A stretch of 64,000 nucleotides of DNA from Spisula solida (lineage: Eukaryota; Mollusca; Bivalvia; Venerida; Mactridae). The stretch's first letter is position 1. The number at the start of each line of letters is the position of its first letter. The notes below the pieces were generated by a model. That model searched no databases. It was not told the DNA's origin and worked only from the letters and a program-made list of their open reading frames with translations. Of the stretch, positions 35,000-46,367 are shown piece by piece. Location: contig OX365947.1 of assembly GCA_947247005.1 (NCBI GenBank), positions 30,274,760 to 30,338,759 of the forward strand, written 5' to 3'. The translations under genes and the position numbers were made by a program.

Positions 35000-36500
35000 C
35001 AATATTACATAGTTATTAATTAAAATTTAATAAGTACACATGGCACACAATCTAATTGACATTAAGCAAGTGCAGAGATTGCTCTGCTTTCCGATTTGTT
35101 GAAGATTGTTTGTGAACATATTCATGTAAACTCATTGGACTTTGCAACCATGTGCTATAATTTACAGGTCTCATGAGTACTTGATAGAAAACAGATTCTA
35201 CTGGCATATAATTCAGTTCTTGAACCATATACTGAAAGGATGTAACATAACACTTCAGTTATACTAAAACAGAAGACAGACAAGGTACATAGAGGTAAAT
35301 AATGCTATGCATGTTCAAGAGCATATATTTTTCAATGTAAGTGCAAACACTCATCCATCATTTCAGTAGTAAATATGGAAAATCAATACAAAATAGTTCT
35401 CACTGCTTGTACTGAAATTTTAAGACCTCAAAAATTTTGGATTTTGTGTAAAAATGAAAAGACTGATCGGTTAGAACATCCTGTAGATGGGCGGTGTAAG
35501 TATACCAAAGTCATCACTCATGTAATATATAATCTAATCTAAAGCACTAAGTGGTGCTACGAGAAACAATGAACATCCTCACAGAACTCATCAACTCCTA
35601 GCCATGACAGAAACAATTTGCAGATTCTTCTATACAACAACAGTGGGTCAAATTCCACATCTTAATACAGTTGAAACTAAAATTGTTTGTATTCTAATAT
35701 AAATATATATATTTGTATTGCATTGTTTGAACAGAACTTTCTCCAAAACTCTTCTAGGATATTTTAAGTAAATTTCCCCATATTCAAGGACTTAATTATT
35801 GCTTACATTGTGACATCTAAACTGTTTAAACATGCAATAAACATACAATAAAACACAAATATAAATTTCAATAAAAATAATCACTAGTTTACTAATTGAT
35901 GACGGAATGGATGAAATGTTAGAAAGTCTCATTGTCACTGTGGCCATTTCCAGTCATTCCTGTTGATAAGAATGATGTGTCAAGAAGTTATTGTGTTGAC
36001 TTCAGGAAACTCAGTCAATAAAAAATATCATTTTCCCAGGACCTTAATTGATTTCAAGAAGCCTTATATTAGATTTGTTTTATCTGATAGTCGGTTTCAT
36101 AAAATTACAATAGTTTCCCAATTTTATTTTGATCTGTTTTGTCATTTTTTCTGTTAACTGATTCTAGGTTTATTAACAAAATGTTAGCTTCTTCAAAATA
36201 ATTCTTTTCAAAAACATGTAGCAATTACAAATTCAAGGACTTCTCAAGGTGTATGCATGAAATTCAAGTTGTGCTAGCCCTGTATTGTGTTGACAAGCTT
36301 CATTATGAGGACGTGGTGTTGGATGTTTACTTAGGACAGCAGTGGGAGATGATATTGGCATAGAGGGGTAGTTAATAGAATGAGGTGATGACAATGTAGA
36401 TATGAATGGATTGAGATTAGCATGACATTGTAGGGGTAGTTGATAGTATGAGGTGATGACCATATATATATATATATGAATGGATCGAGACTGGCATATA
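35000..36500. other. Intron between last mini-exon and C2 domain
   Basis: AT-rich; includes a local duplication (GAGGTGATGACAATGTAGAT / GAGGTGATGACCATATATAT near 36380-36470) and a (TA)n run at 36463. No exon seen. Confidence 0.4.
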
Positions 36501-36526
36501 CGGGTAGGTGTAGATAATGTACTTAC

Positions 36527-36598
36527 AGCACTTGTCTGTTGCTGAGGTAACTCCTCAGGTTCATAAACCTCAGGTGCAACCTCCTGAGGCTCCTGGTA
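36527..36598 (-). CDS. C2CD2L-like: Linker mini-exon 7 (24-codon VYEPEELPQQQ module)
   Basis: Exon of 72 bp, 24 codons, phase 0/0 (residues 359-382): YQEPQEVAPEVYEPEELPQQ then QTSA. Acceptor TTTTAAAG, donor GCT|GTAAGTAC. It is the last module before the C2-domain exons and nearly identical to mini-exon 6. The frame stays open for some way past the donor, but the strong GTAAGT and the array comparison fix the exon end. Confidence 0.78.
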
Positions 36599-37209
36599 CT
36601 TTAAAATGACAACAAAACAATTAAACTTTGACATCCTAATACATATCAAAACTTTTTTTAATTCTAATAATTTATTATATGTGGCTAGTTAATTTAATTA
36701 CTACATGTAAAGGTCTTCCAATACAACAAATGAAATCTTCTGATACAATTATTTCTTATACATTTTATGTTTTTAATTTGTTAAAATGAGACACAAAAGT
36801 GTTTCAATATATTTGAGAAAAATAATTTTTAAATCCAAACTTTTAAATTAACCAGAATGTTAAGTTTTAGTTTCCGGGTAGAATCTTTAATTTATTAGGA
36901 GGGTTTTTGACAAAAAAGTATGTCTCGCACAACAGGGCCATAACTCTTGTAAAAATCATCCTGCTTATACATATGAAGTTTCATTGAAATTGGGCCAGTG
37001 GTTGACGAGAACAAGCACAGTCATAGAAACTTTGTGTCATCTATCCATCCAGCCAGCCAGAGAGACGTCCAGTGCAAAATCAGTAGGTCTCTCGCACTAC
37101 ATGTGGGAGAAATAATAAACAATCTATCAGTATTAAGATTATTCAGGGAAGATAAGTGCAATAAGAAAGTTGGTAAATACAATATATAAGGAAGATAGAA
37201 CTGCAATTT

Positions 37210-37585
37210 GGTATGAACTTAAGGGAAAGATAAGGAGAGAAAAGTACTGCAAGCAGTTGAGTATGAACTGATAGTGGAGAAAAGTATTGCAAGCAGATGA
37301 GTATGAACTTATAGTGGAGAAAAGTATTGCAAGCAGTTGAGTATGAACTTATAGGGTAGAAAAATATTGCAAGCAGTTGAGTATGAACTTATAGGGTAGA
37401 AAAGTATTGCAAGCAGTTGAGTATGAACTTATAGGGTAGAAAAGTATTGCAAGCAGTTGAGTATGCACTTATAGTGGAGAAAAGTATTGCAAGCAGATGA
37501 GTATGAACTGATAGTGGAGATAAGCGTTGCAAGCAGATGAGTATGAACTTATAGTGGAGATAAGCGTTGCAAGCAGTTGCAGTAT
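37210..37585. repeat. 40-bp minisatellite between mini-exons 6 and 7
   Basis: About nine copies of AAGTATTGCAAGCAGTTGAG then TATGAACTTATAGTGGAGAA. Sits inside the mini-exon array. Confidence 0.9.
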
Positions 37586-37927
37586 GCATCAACAGGGGAG
37601 ATAATTTTATTTAGTTCTTGAAGAAGTTGGGTATGTGGATCTGGGAAAAAACACTCCTAGACGAATTGAGCATGTCCTTAATGGGATTTAAGCCCCATGA
37701 AGAGTTTTGTATGCAACCTAAAGGTAGAAATAGTAACTTCAATGCAATTTGGTCAATATGAAAGCTAAAGCACCACAATGAGTTGATCATGTGCTTTCAT
37801 GGGGAAAACACCACAACAAGTCTGGTATGTAGCTGCAGAGGGGGGAAATATGCCATAGTTTTCTTTATTGTTAGGTTTATGTGGAAATGTTTGAAAATGT
37901 TGATGTCTGGAGGAGGGAATGGAAAAA

Positions 37928-37985
37928 ATGATAAGAGGGCCAAAAGAGCCGGAAGGGCCATAGGTAGCACACCTGCTGTTGTGTG
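37928..37985 (+). repeat. Solo 5' end of a pearl/Helentron-like element
   Basis: AAGAGGGCCAAAAGAGCC and GGGCCATAGGTAGCACACCTG match the head of 1521 and 42932 (AAGAGGGCCC..AGGTCGCTCACCTG). Confidence 0.55.
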
Positions 37986-38124
37986 AGTAATCTTTGCCAA
38001 CAAGGGCTGGCCGACTGTTATTTTCCCCTTTCCTTCTCCCACCACAGAAATTTTAAACATTTCTCATAAACCTAAAAGTTAAAAACTTTGACCTATTAGC
38101 ATCATTTGATGATGATTTACTTAC

Positions 38125-38196
38125 AGCACTTTTCTGTTGGTGAGGTAACTCCTCAGGTTCGTACACCTCAGGTGCAACCTCCTGAGGCTCCTGGTA
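38125..38196 (-). CDS. C2CD2L-like: Linker mini-exon 6 (24-codon VYEPEELPHQQ module)
   Basis: Exon of 72 bp, 24 codons, phase 0/0 (residues 335-358): YQEPQEVAPEVYEPEELPHQ then QKSA. It differs from mini-exon 7 by only two residues (H for Q, K for T), so the two are the youngest pair in the array. Acceptor TTTTAAAG, donor GCT|GTAAGTAAA. Confidence 0.75.
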
Positions 38197-38516
38197 CTTT
38201 AAAACAAACAATCAAAATTCTCATATCCTTACATAGTTCAAAATACAACTGTTTAATTCTAATTTAACCGATTTCCTAATAATTTTCAACGTTAAATGTT
38301 TCAATTCTTATCATTTATGTGGCTTAAGAGTTTATTCTATGTAGTGTAGAAGACAACATACACGATCTTTGGTCACATCTTTTTTTTTTTTTTTTAACTA
38401 TAAAAATTCATTTTTTAGGGTTCAATTTTTTATTTTCAAATACAAACGTATAAATATTGAGGTTCGATATGTATTAACAGTGGGAGATAAGTGATGTGTA
38501 GTATTGATGTACTTAC

Positions 38517-38579
38517 ATCACTTGTCTGTTGCTGAGATATATCCTCAGGTTCATACACCTTAGTTGGTATCTGCTCGTA
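38517..38579 (-). CDS. C2CD2L-like: Linker mini-exon 5 (VYEPEDISQQQ module)
   Basis: Exon of 63 bp, 21 codons, phase 0/0 (residues 314-334): YEQIPTKVYEPEDISQQQTS then D. Acceptor TTTCAAAG (one change from the array consensus), donor GAT|GTAAGTAC. It is only about 320 bp from mini-exon 6, with which it shares upstream intron sequence (ACAATCAAAATTCTCA). Confidence 0.75.
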
Positions 38580-39460
38580 CTTTGAAACATACAATCAAAA
38601 TTCTCAAAATTATCCAATCATAGTTCAAAATACATCTGTTTTTAAATTCTAACTCGTATCCTAATAATTTTTAATGTTAAACTTTTCAAATTCTAATTAT
38701 TTATGATAGATGTGACTGAGAGTATATTCTATGTTGTGTAGTGGTCAATCTCCGAAGACACATGGTACACAATCTTTGGTCACAAACATTTTTTGTGATT
38801 AATTTTTTAGGTTTCAATTTGTTAATTTCAAATACAAAAGTATAATAATTCAGGTTTCAATATGTTTCTGAAGAACACTATTGTAAACATAATGCATACA
38901 GTAAATTAATAATATTGAAGTAAACAAATTTACATAAGTTTGCTTATATCAATCCTGATTTTTTTGGGCTATTTTTGGGGCCGAATACAGGCCCCTTCCC
39001 CTAGCAAAATAACCTCCATTTTTCCCAAAAAATCTTAATTTTTTCCCAAAAAGTATGCATATTTTCCCCCTTTTGTGCTCGCAGGTTTCAAAGCAACAAC
39101 AGTATACATGTAGCTTTTTTAAAGTCAAAACAATATATTTTCTAACTTGCAAAGGTCGTTGCCTCATATGACTAGTGTGTTATCAGTAGAAAATACTAAA
39201 TATGGCCACTTTTAACCCAAACTAACTTTTTTAATAATTCCCAATTTCGCGAATTGTCGCGCTAAAATTTCCCAATTTTAAAGGCACAGGCCGGTTAATT
39301 TTCTTCTAGAAAAATCACTGATCAATCCTGATTGACTAAAAGGTGTTAAATTATTAAATTGTTCAACTAACAGGGCGGGGGGGGGGGGGGTAAATGCCAC
39401 AAACTGTTGGCTGTATTTACAGGGAATATTGAAGCGCTGTGAGGTGTACTGTGTACTTAC

Positions 39461-39523
39461 ATCACTTGTCTGTAGCTGAGGTACGTCCTCAGGTTCATAC
39501 AACTCAGTTGTGATCTCTTTGCT
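39461..39523 (-). CDS. C2CD2L-like: Linker mini-exon 4 (LYEPEDVPQLQ module)
   Basis: Exon of 63 bp, 21 codons, phase 0/0 (residues 293-313): SKEITTELYEPEDVPQLQTS then D. Acceptor TTTTAAAG, donor GAT|GTAAGTAC. Closest to mini-exon 2 in its first half. A run of about 14 G lies in the intron at 39379. Confidence 0.75.
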
Positions 39524-40052
39524 CTTTAAAATGACAACAAATAATTAAATTATGACATCCTAACACAACTAGTTCCAGGTAAAACGTTTTCATTTTATCA
39601 TCTATCATTCATGGCTAGTATATTTTATATGTCATGTGTGAGGTCACCTTAACAAATAAGTGTTTTGTCAGAAATTATTTCTTACAGATTTTATGTTTTT
39701 AATATCAGATACTAACCCTAACCCTCATAATGTTTCATTAAGTTCCTGAAGAATAAATTTTTAATGTCAAATTAAACAGAATGTCAGTTTTTTTTCTGGG
39801 TACAATCTTGAATTTATATACAATCCATTATCCAGTGTGGTATACCGTAAACCAGATATTGCAAGTAAATTTGAGTAACATCTTTACTTTTCACGACTTT
39901 GGACTGGAAACGACTGAGTCCTTCTGCAGTGTTATCATGAAGAGTTTGGAATGCCTACCAGACAGAAACCAAGGGAGGTAAGTTTGCCACAAAATTGTTG
40001 GCATATATTTGCAGGGGAGATATCTGCTGTCAGGTGTTAATGATGTACTTAC

Positions 40053-40115
40053 AAAGGTTGTCTGTAGCTGAGGTAACGCCTTAGGTTCATAAGCCTCAAT
40101 GTCTATCTGCGGAGA
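40053..40115 (-). CDS. C2CD2L-like: Linker mini-exon 3 (diverged module)
   Basis: Exon of 63 bp, 21 codons, phase 0/0 (residues 272-292): SPQIDIEAYEPKALPQLQTT then F. Acceptor TTTTAAAG, donor TTT|GTAAGTAC. It is more diverged (PKALPQL for PEDVPQQ), yet both splice sites and frame are intact, which suggests some constraint. It shares the intron block containing CCACAAAATTGTTGGCATAT with its neighbours. Confidence 0.7.
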
Positions 40116-41274
40116 CTTTAAAACAACAACAAAAGATCAAATTCTAATCTCAATAGAAAGTTCAAAGTTAAACATTATACTTCCATTCTAAATGCCCACT
40201 ATACTACTAGTATATAATTATCCGATCTATATGGTCAAACTCAGCCAGTCGAAACATATTCTTTCTAAAAACTCATATTTCAAACACACATCAGTTAGCT
40301 ACACCTAAATAAACTATAGCAGGTGAATATAGAATCACTGAGTTTGAAAATGTTAGCAATATTTTAATTGAATTAGATCTAGAGTTAATTTTCTGACCTA
40401 AAATCAATAAGGTTAAATCTACAGGTTATCATAAATGTCGCCAGCACAGGTTCAAGGTTCTATAGGCCTAAGCATTCTCATAGTTCGTAATCAATAAGGT
40501 TATTATGTCAGGACCAACCAGCCTAATATGAGTTTGAGCATTGCAAGCTCACCTGGTCTTGGAATCTCAATGAAAAACTGTCTTTATTTTCAAGGTTAGA
40601 GAGAACTTGACCTTTGACCTAATGACCTAATTTTAATAGGGTGCATCCATATGTCATGACAAATCATTCAAGTACAGAGGAAATATGTGCAACAAATAGT
40701 TTGTTCTGTGCTTGAAGGAAATATATGCCACAAAAATCTCCCATGTGTTTGCAGATTGCCAGGAGCAGTTTGTCACAAGAGTGCCACAAACAAAAACCAC
40801 ACTGGATGAATAGAAAAGAATAGAATAAATTTGATGTTGACGCTTTGGTATAATTCAAGAAATGGGTGAAAGACAGAGTAAGCAATCTTCACAAATGGCC
40901 ACAATGTGACATCATCACACCGTTATGGTGTGTGGTTACCAGGTTTCATTGATGTACCTTGCATGGTATATGAGAAATATTCAGATAATAAAAATCTGTC
41001 ACAATTATTACCTACACAATATGATTTTTTTTTCAATTTGTTGACATCAGATAGAAACGTGTTTCAATTTACTTCAGAGGTTAACGTTTACTATAAAGGA
41101 ATAATATCATATTAAACTAAATGTTAACTTTTGCTTTCTCTGTGCAATCTTCAATTCATAAACAATTTGTTTGGCATGCCTACTAATAAACAGGGGAGGT
41201 AAGTATGCCACAAAATGTTGGCATTATATTTAGAGGGTAAGATAAGCTCCATGAGGTGTTGATGATGTACTTAC

Positions 41275-41337
41275 AGCATTCGTCTGTTGCTGAGGTACGT
41301 CCTCAGGTTCATACACCTCAGTTGTGACCTCCTCGCT
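41275..41337 (-). CDS. C2CD2L-like: Linker mini-exon 2 (VYEPEDVPQQQ module)
   Basis: Exon of 63 bp, 21 codons, phase 0/0 (residues 251-271): SEEVTTEVYEPEDVPQQQTN then A. Acceptor TTTTAAAG, donor GCT|GTAAGTAC. The intron just past the donor (ATGCCACAAAATGTTGGCAT and on) and the sequence before the acceptor (TAAAATGACAACAAATAATT) recur around mini-exons 3 and 4, so whole blocks of about 0.5-1.2 kb were duplicated, not only the coding part. Confidence 0.75.
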
Positions 41338-42259
41338 CTTTAAAATGACAACAAATAATTAACAATCAACCTAAGTGACTCTTGATGTCTTGATATTGTT
41401 TAACATAAAGCAGTTTCAAAAATAAGTGATGAATATATATATATGGTTAGTACACTTTATTGGCAACATAGAGGTATCCTAATATTGTTTCGGTTACATT
41501 TAAGAAAAATATAAGGTTGTTTTCAAATTGGTTGCCCGAGTAGCTAAAGTCAACTATGTAGAAAATTGGACACCCAGGGTGTAACTCCAGAGTCAATGTC
41601 AGAGATCAAGATGTATCATAGTGTATAATCACAACTTTTGGTACTTTTATTTATCTTTTTAATGAAAGTTGACTTTGTCGTTAACAACTCGACTCTGACT
41701 AGATATGTTTGTATACATTTTTAAATACACATGCGCTATACAAAACTTGCCCTACCCCAAGGTCCTCAAATCGAAAAAAAATTTAAGATAATTAATAATC
41801 AGTTTGACTGAGTTAAAAAAATTTGTTTTTTATTTCATGCAGAGAAGTCCCTTCCTTTTAGTGTGCAGCAAATACTGATTTCCTGATTATTTTAGAATAG
41901 TAGGACCCCTGATTCATAATATAACTGTCTTAGATTACGAGATTAGTTGTTTCCAATTAGTTACAAAAAACAAAACACTTCAAAAGAATACCCAATTCTT
42001 AGGAACACAGGACTCAGAGAGATTATTACAATGAGGACTTCTTACTGGGGGTCATAAGCGTCAACAGGAGTTTGGTATGTTGTTACAGTAACAGTGAGTT
42101 TGACATATAGTTCAAAGTCAGACTGCATCAAGGTATTTATAGTCTGTACATGGATAAAAGCACCATAATAACTCTGGTATGTAGTTATAGGTAGGAGATA
42201 ATGAGTTTGGCATGTAGTTACATGTGCAGTAAGCAAAAGCAATGCAATGAATTTGGCAA

Positions 42260-42860
42260 GAGCTTACAAAGAAATTAAGTGCAATGAAGTAATTGGCAAG
42301 TGCTTTCAGAGGAGTTTATAAGTGCAATGAAGTAATTGGCAAGTGCTTTCAGAGGTGTTTATAAGTGCAATGAAGTAATTGGCAAGTGCTTTCAGAGGAG
42401 TTTTTAAGTGCAATGATAAAATTGGCAAGTGCTTACAAAAAAGCTTGTAAATGAAACGAAGAAATTGGCAAGTGCTTCCAAAAGCATTTATAAGTGCAAT
42501 CAGGGGCGTAGCCAGCGATACCGACATACACAACCATAGCCATTAACTTCAAGACTTATGTGCGTAACAACAATTCAAGCCTGGCTACGCCCCAGGCAAT
42601 GACACAATTGGCAAGAGCTCACTAAGAAATTAAGGGCAATGATGAAATTGACAAATGCTTACAAAGAAGTTTTTAAGTGCAATGGCGAAATTGGAAAGTG
42701 CTTTTAAAAAAGAAGTTTATAAGTGAAATGAAAAATTTGGCATGTGCTTACAAAGAAGTTTGTAAGTGAAATGACAAAATTGGCAAGTGACTAAAAAGCA
42801 GATAAGTGCAATGAACAGATGGGCATTTGTTTACTTTATTAAGTACAATAAGGAACTTGA
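42260..42860. repeat. Degenerate 40-45 bp tandem repeat in the linker intron
   Basis: A dozen or more units of AAGTGCAATGAAGTAATTGG then CAAGTGCTTTCAGAGGAGTTTAT, diverging toward the right end. Interrupted by a MITE at 42501-42595. Confidence 0.8.
42501..42595. mobile_element. 95-bp MITE nested in a tandem repeat (CAGGGGCGTAGCCAG)
   Basis: Ends CAGGGGCGTAGCCAG and CTGGCTACGCCCCAG... with GCAAT directly on both sides (42496-42500, 42596-42600), a perfect 5-bp duplication of the repeat unit sequence. Confidence 0.85.
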
Positions 42861-42931
42861 CATGACATGTAATTACAAAGAAGAGAGGCATTGTTAGGAT
42901 CAGTTGGACATGTGTTTGTGAGGAGTTTACA

Positions 42932-43500
42932 AACAAGAGGGCCCAATAGGGCCCTAGGTCGCTCACCTGTTGTAGCAGTACATGCAAGATCTGTGATTTG
43001 ACCTAGTGACCTAGTTCTTGGCCCATATGATGCAATATCGCACTTGACCTAGATGTTGTTGAGATGATCATTGTAACCAAGTTTCATAAAGATTAGGTCA
43101 AAATTGTGAACTCTAGTGACTACACAAGGTATTTCTATGATTTGACCTTGTGACCTAGTTTTTGACACCAGATTATGCAATATCTAGCTTGACCTAGATT
43201 TTGTTGTGATGATCATTGTGACCAAGTTTCATAAAGATTAGGTCAAAATTGTGACCTCTAGTGACTACACAAGGTTTTCCCATGATTTGACCTTGTGACC
43301 TAGTTTTTGACCCCAGATGACCCAATATCGAACTTGACCTAGATTTTGTTAATATGATCATTGTGACCAAGTTTCATAATGATTAGGCCAAAATTGTGAC
43401 CTCTAGTGTCTACACAAGCAAATTGTTGACGGACGGACGACGGACAGACGAAGAGTGATCACAAAAGCTCACTCTGTCACTTTATGACAGGTGAGCTAAA
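42932..43500 (+). mobile_element. Pearl / Helentron-associated-like element, three core units
   Basis: Starts AACAAGAGGGCCCAATAGGG and GCTCACCTG; three units at 43008, 43152 and 43297; then GACGGACGGACGACGG and the AGCTCACTC..GACAGGTGAGCT hairpin. Nearly identical ends to 1521-2755 with fewer core units. Confidence 0.78.
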
Positions 43501-43539
43501 AAGATAAGGGCTGCACATAGAGAGGTGGTGTTTACTTAC

Positions 43540-43665
43540 AACCCTTGTATGTTGTTGATGTACATCTTGAGCTCTATATGGATTATGTGGATTCGTTGGA
43601 TTATGCGGATTTGTTGGATTATGTGGATTCTTTGGCGTATGTGGATTCGCTAGATTATGTGGATT
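43540..43665 (-). CDS. C2CD2L-like: Linker mini-exon 1: NPHNPT hexapeptide repeats plus diverged module
   Basis: Exon of 126 bp, 42 codons, phase 0/0 (residues 209-250). Five hexapeptides follow one another (NPHNLA, NPHTPK, NPHNPT twice, NPHNPY), encoded by an 18-bp tandem repeat, then RAQDVHQQHTRV. The tail aligns with the EPEDVPQQQTSA of the sister exons. Acceptor TTTTAAAG and donor GTT|GTAAGTAAA have the same form as the other mini-exons. It is the most diverged copy, and inclusion in mRNA is inferred from splice signals and open frame only. A pearl/Helentron-like element ends 40 bp beyond its donor. Confidence 0.65.
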
Positions 43666-44101
43666 CTTTAAAATGACAATAACAGATCAACTTCCAATAT
43701 CCTAATACAGTGCAAGAAGTATGTAGATACACGGATAATATTATAAGGTGACCCTATTTTTATAGCTCTGCTTGTGCCTTGTCCTGTTGTATAAAATGAA
43801 AACAATCTGGTTATTCCAAAAAACCAATGATAGCCAGTAACTTCAGCATAAGATGATTTGCACATATTTGGGCAAATGGAGTACTAAGTAATAAGGGGAG
43901 TAACTCTGGACTATCCAGATATGGCTAACTTCCATTTGGTACGTTCAAAATCTAAAATTCAAATCTACTTGATCTGAATGCACTGTGACCTAGGGGAGAT
44001 GAGTTCTGCAAGGTGTATGTACTTGAATCTACGAGACAAATGAGTACTGTGATGACTTCAGCATCAAACTTACAGGGGAGATACGCATATAGTGTACTTA
44101 C

Positions 44102-44401
44102 AGCACTAGTCTGTTGCTGAGGTACCTCTCTAGATTCGAACACCTCAGCTTGTGGAACCTGCTGTTGTTGTTGCTGTTGTTGTACAGGCTGTGTTTGTCT
44201 CGGACTCTGTGGGGCGGAGCTTGGGATCGGCAGATTTTCAGATGACCTTGACATCTCAGATGAGAGTGTTCTACGTACGGGGATTTGTTGTTCACCAGTA
44301 CCGTTGATCCACTCGGATAGGTTGAAGGTTGTGCTGGCTAGACAGATTGTATTCCTGACCACTTCCTGCACCACTCCAACATCTACCATATCACTCGGAT
44401 C
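44102..44401 (-). CDS. C2CD2L-like: C2CD2/TMEM24-like gene, end of SMP domain and Gln-rich linker; parent of the mini-exon array
   Basis: Largest internal exon, 300 bp, 100 codons, phase 0/0 (residues 109-208). The first third (DPSDMVDVGVVQEVVRNTI..) looks like the closing helix of the SMP domain, with a possible strand after it. The middle is a Ser/Pro-rich linker (RRTLSSEMSRSSENLP) and then a pure Gln run of eight codons mixing CAA and CAG. The exon closes AEVFESREVPQQQTSA, which matches the module repeated in the next seven exons, so its 3' end is the likely source of the array. Acceptor TTATGTAG|GAT, donor GCT|GTAAGTAC. The arginine/serine stretch could be a phosphorylation segment (inference). 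Confidence 0.85.
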
Positions 44402-44447
44402 CTACATAACATCAAACAATAATCCAACATTCAATATATTGAATATA

Positions 44448-44555
44448 TAACACAGAATGTTCCAAACTATAACACAGAATGTTCCAAACTATAACACAGA
44501 ATGTTCCAAACTATAACACAGAATGTTCCAAACTATAACACAGAATGTTCCAAAC
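44448..44555. repeat. 22-bp minisatellite, five copies
   Basis: ATAACACAGAATGTTCCAAACT repeated, almost without change, about 45 bp before the acceptor of exon 44102-44401. Confidence 0.92.
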
Positions 44556-44599
44556 AAGTATTTCAAACAAATCTAATGATATTGAACACAATAATTAAG

Positions 44600-45962
44600 A
44601 CTTCAGATTAATTCAAGTGTTCATATTTTTTATGAATCAGTGTGTGATCCGAATGAGATAAGCCTGAGCTAGACCATATACATTGGCCACCCAGTACATC
44701 CATACAGGAGGTCTCCAACAGAGCTTCAACCATTAACAGAAGAACCAAATCAAACACATTTTATCACAAGATTCTAAAACTAAGTTTCACATTAGGTTTG
44801 CTTCTATTTTCAAAGTGAACTTCGGCCATCCAAGTTCTAACTATACAGTATCTCTCTTGAAAACTGCCTTTGTAAATCAGCTTTGTCCCTTGAAAACTAG
44901 CTTGAATTTAAGTTTGTCACACAGAATTATAGCTAGATATCACAGAAGTTTCGACATTTGAGTGGCACAAACAATCTCAACACAAACTTTACAACAATAA
45001 GTTCCACTGTGAGATCAGGCAATGCACCATAGCTCCAAATTAATCTATCAGTATAAGTACTAACTATAACTCCAATCTGAAGATACTATGGCAATCCCAC
45101 CATGTCATAATGAACATATAATGACCAGGACTGAGTGAATTACTTGGAGAAGTGTTAGAGATATGCCCAGGTCAGAATAGCAGTAAAAGACATTGCCAAC
45201 CTTATTGTTTATTTTACAATCTAGAAACAATAATCCATAATGATCTGATGGGGAAAACTGACCAACATAAACATCATCATAACAACACTGGTGATTTAGA
45301 TACAGTAGATACATTACCAGACCAGTTTGTAAAACTTAGGTCTTATTGTATGTATAAACAACACAGCAGATAGTATCAGTTAGGCTGTTACATAGAGGAT
45401 CTTGCATGACTGCTCATTACATACGAGTATTAAACGAGTGGACAAAATTATATTACTCGAGGCTTTGCCATGTGTCATATTGTTTTTGTCGATGGCTTTA
45501 TGGCACTCCTGGACCGCAGGTTATGTGATAAATCTTGTTTTGCAGTTGTTGTTGTTGTTGACTTAAAATGTTCTCTTGCTTTTTCTTGCAGTAGCTAACT
45601 TGCTACTAAGGTTTATAATAAACAAATATTGGCATATCCATCTAACATCTAGTTAGGGTAACAACAAACAAACAAATTGTTATATACAGCCTTTAGCTAA
45701 ATACCATGATCAAGACAAAAGAAATTTATACATAAAACTGTAGCATGGTTCTCAAAAACAGACACATAGTTCTTTAAACAAATCAGGAAAGTATCTTTAA
45801 AGCACGCTTGTTTGATGAATAATAGGTATGCACGAAGGTAGTCATAAAGCCAAAGTAAAAAGTGCTTGTAGTGAAGTTTTGATCTGATTTTACAAGAAAT
45901 ATTCGGATGGGTACATTGAGCAACACTGGGGATGGCCGGGAGTGAAAGAGTTCTTAGAACAA
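44600..45962. other. Intron stretch, nothing recognised
   Basis: Unique-looking intron between exons at 44401 and 46260; minus frame at 45697-46047 (116 codons) has no recognisable domain. Confidence 0.4.
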
Positions 45963-46185
45963 TTACTGTAAAATCGTTATTTTTCGAGGGAGTTGAATTT
46001 TCGTTGATTTTGTTGTTGCACTCGACCAGGAAAGATAATCCCCACATTTAATCGACCTCTCAAAAATCGAACATTGGTTTATCATTTTATGTTTTGGAAT
46101 CCACGAAATTGCGACCCCACGAAAATGCATTTTTATCATCATCCATGAAATTTAATACCCACGAAAATATGTGATTTTACAGTAA
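45963..46185. mobile_element. TTACTGTAAAATC MITE
   Basis: Ends TTACTGTAAAATC and GATTTTACAGTAA, with internal CACGAAA-type short repeats. A related but less complete stretch lies at 51874-52073. Confidence 0.7.
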
Positions 46186-46259
46186 GTTAATAAGAAGATA
46201 GAACAGTTTCACTGAGAGTCTGGGTATATTTATACTAGTAGATAAATGGAGTTTATTAC

Positions 46260-46367
46260 CATATACGGATTGACTGGATTTCCTTGTACTTTGATTTCAG
46301 GTCGGCCACTAAAACCGATCTCAGCCATCATGTCACCATTCTTCTGACGGAAGCAACGAATCTTTAA
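46260..46367 (-). CDS. C2CD2L-like: C2CD2/TMEM24-like gene, SMP-domain exon 3
   Basis: Exon of 108 bp, 36 codons, phase 0/0 (residues 73-108), beginning LKIRCFRQKNGDMMAEIGFS and ending NPVNPYM. Acceptor TTTACAG|TTA; donor ATG|GTAATA. The strand-turn-strand pattern continues the SMP domain from the previous exon (...RLRGQ|LKIRCF...). A MITE (45963-46185) lies 74 bp beyond the donor side. Intron 2 is long (7.3 kb) and contains SINEs, a 40-bp minisatellite and several MITEs. Confidence 0.8.

Noticed and set aside
36233..36526. Extension of mini-exon 7 past its donor (open to 36233)
   Set aside because: The GTAAGTAC donor is shared by the whole array, and the extension is low-complexity and duplicated intron sequence.
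45697..46047. 116-codon minus frame beside an SMP exon
   Set aside because: Runs through the MITE at 45963-46185 and shows no domain or splice continuity.
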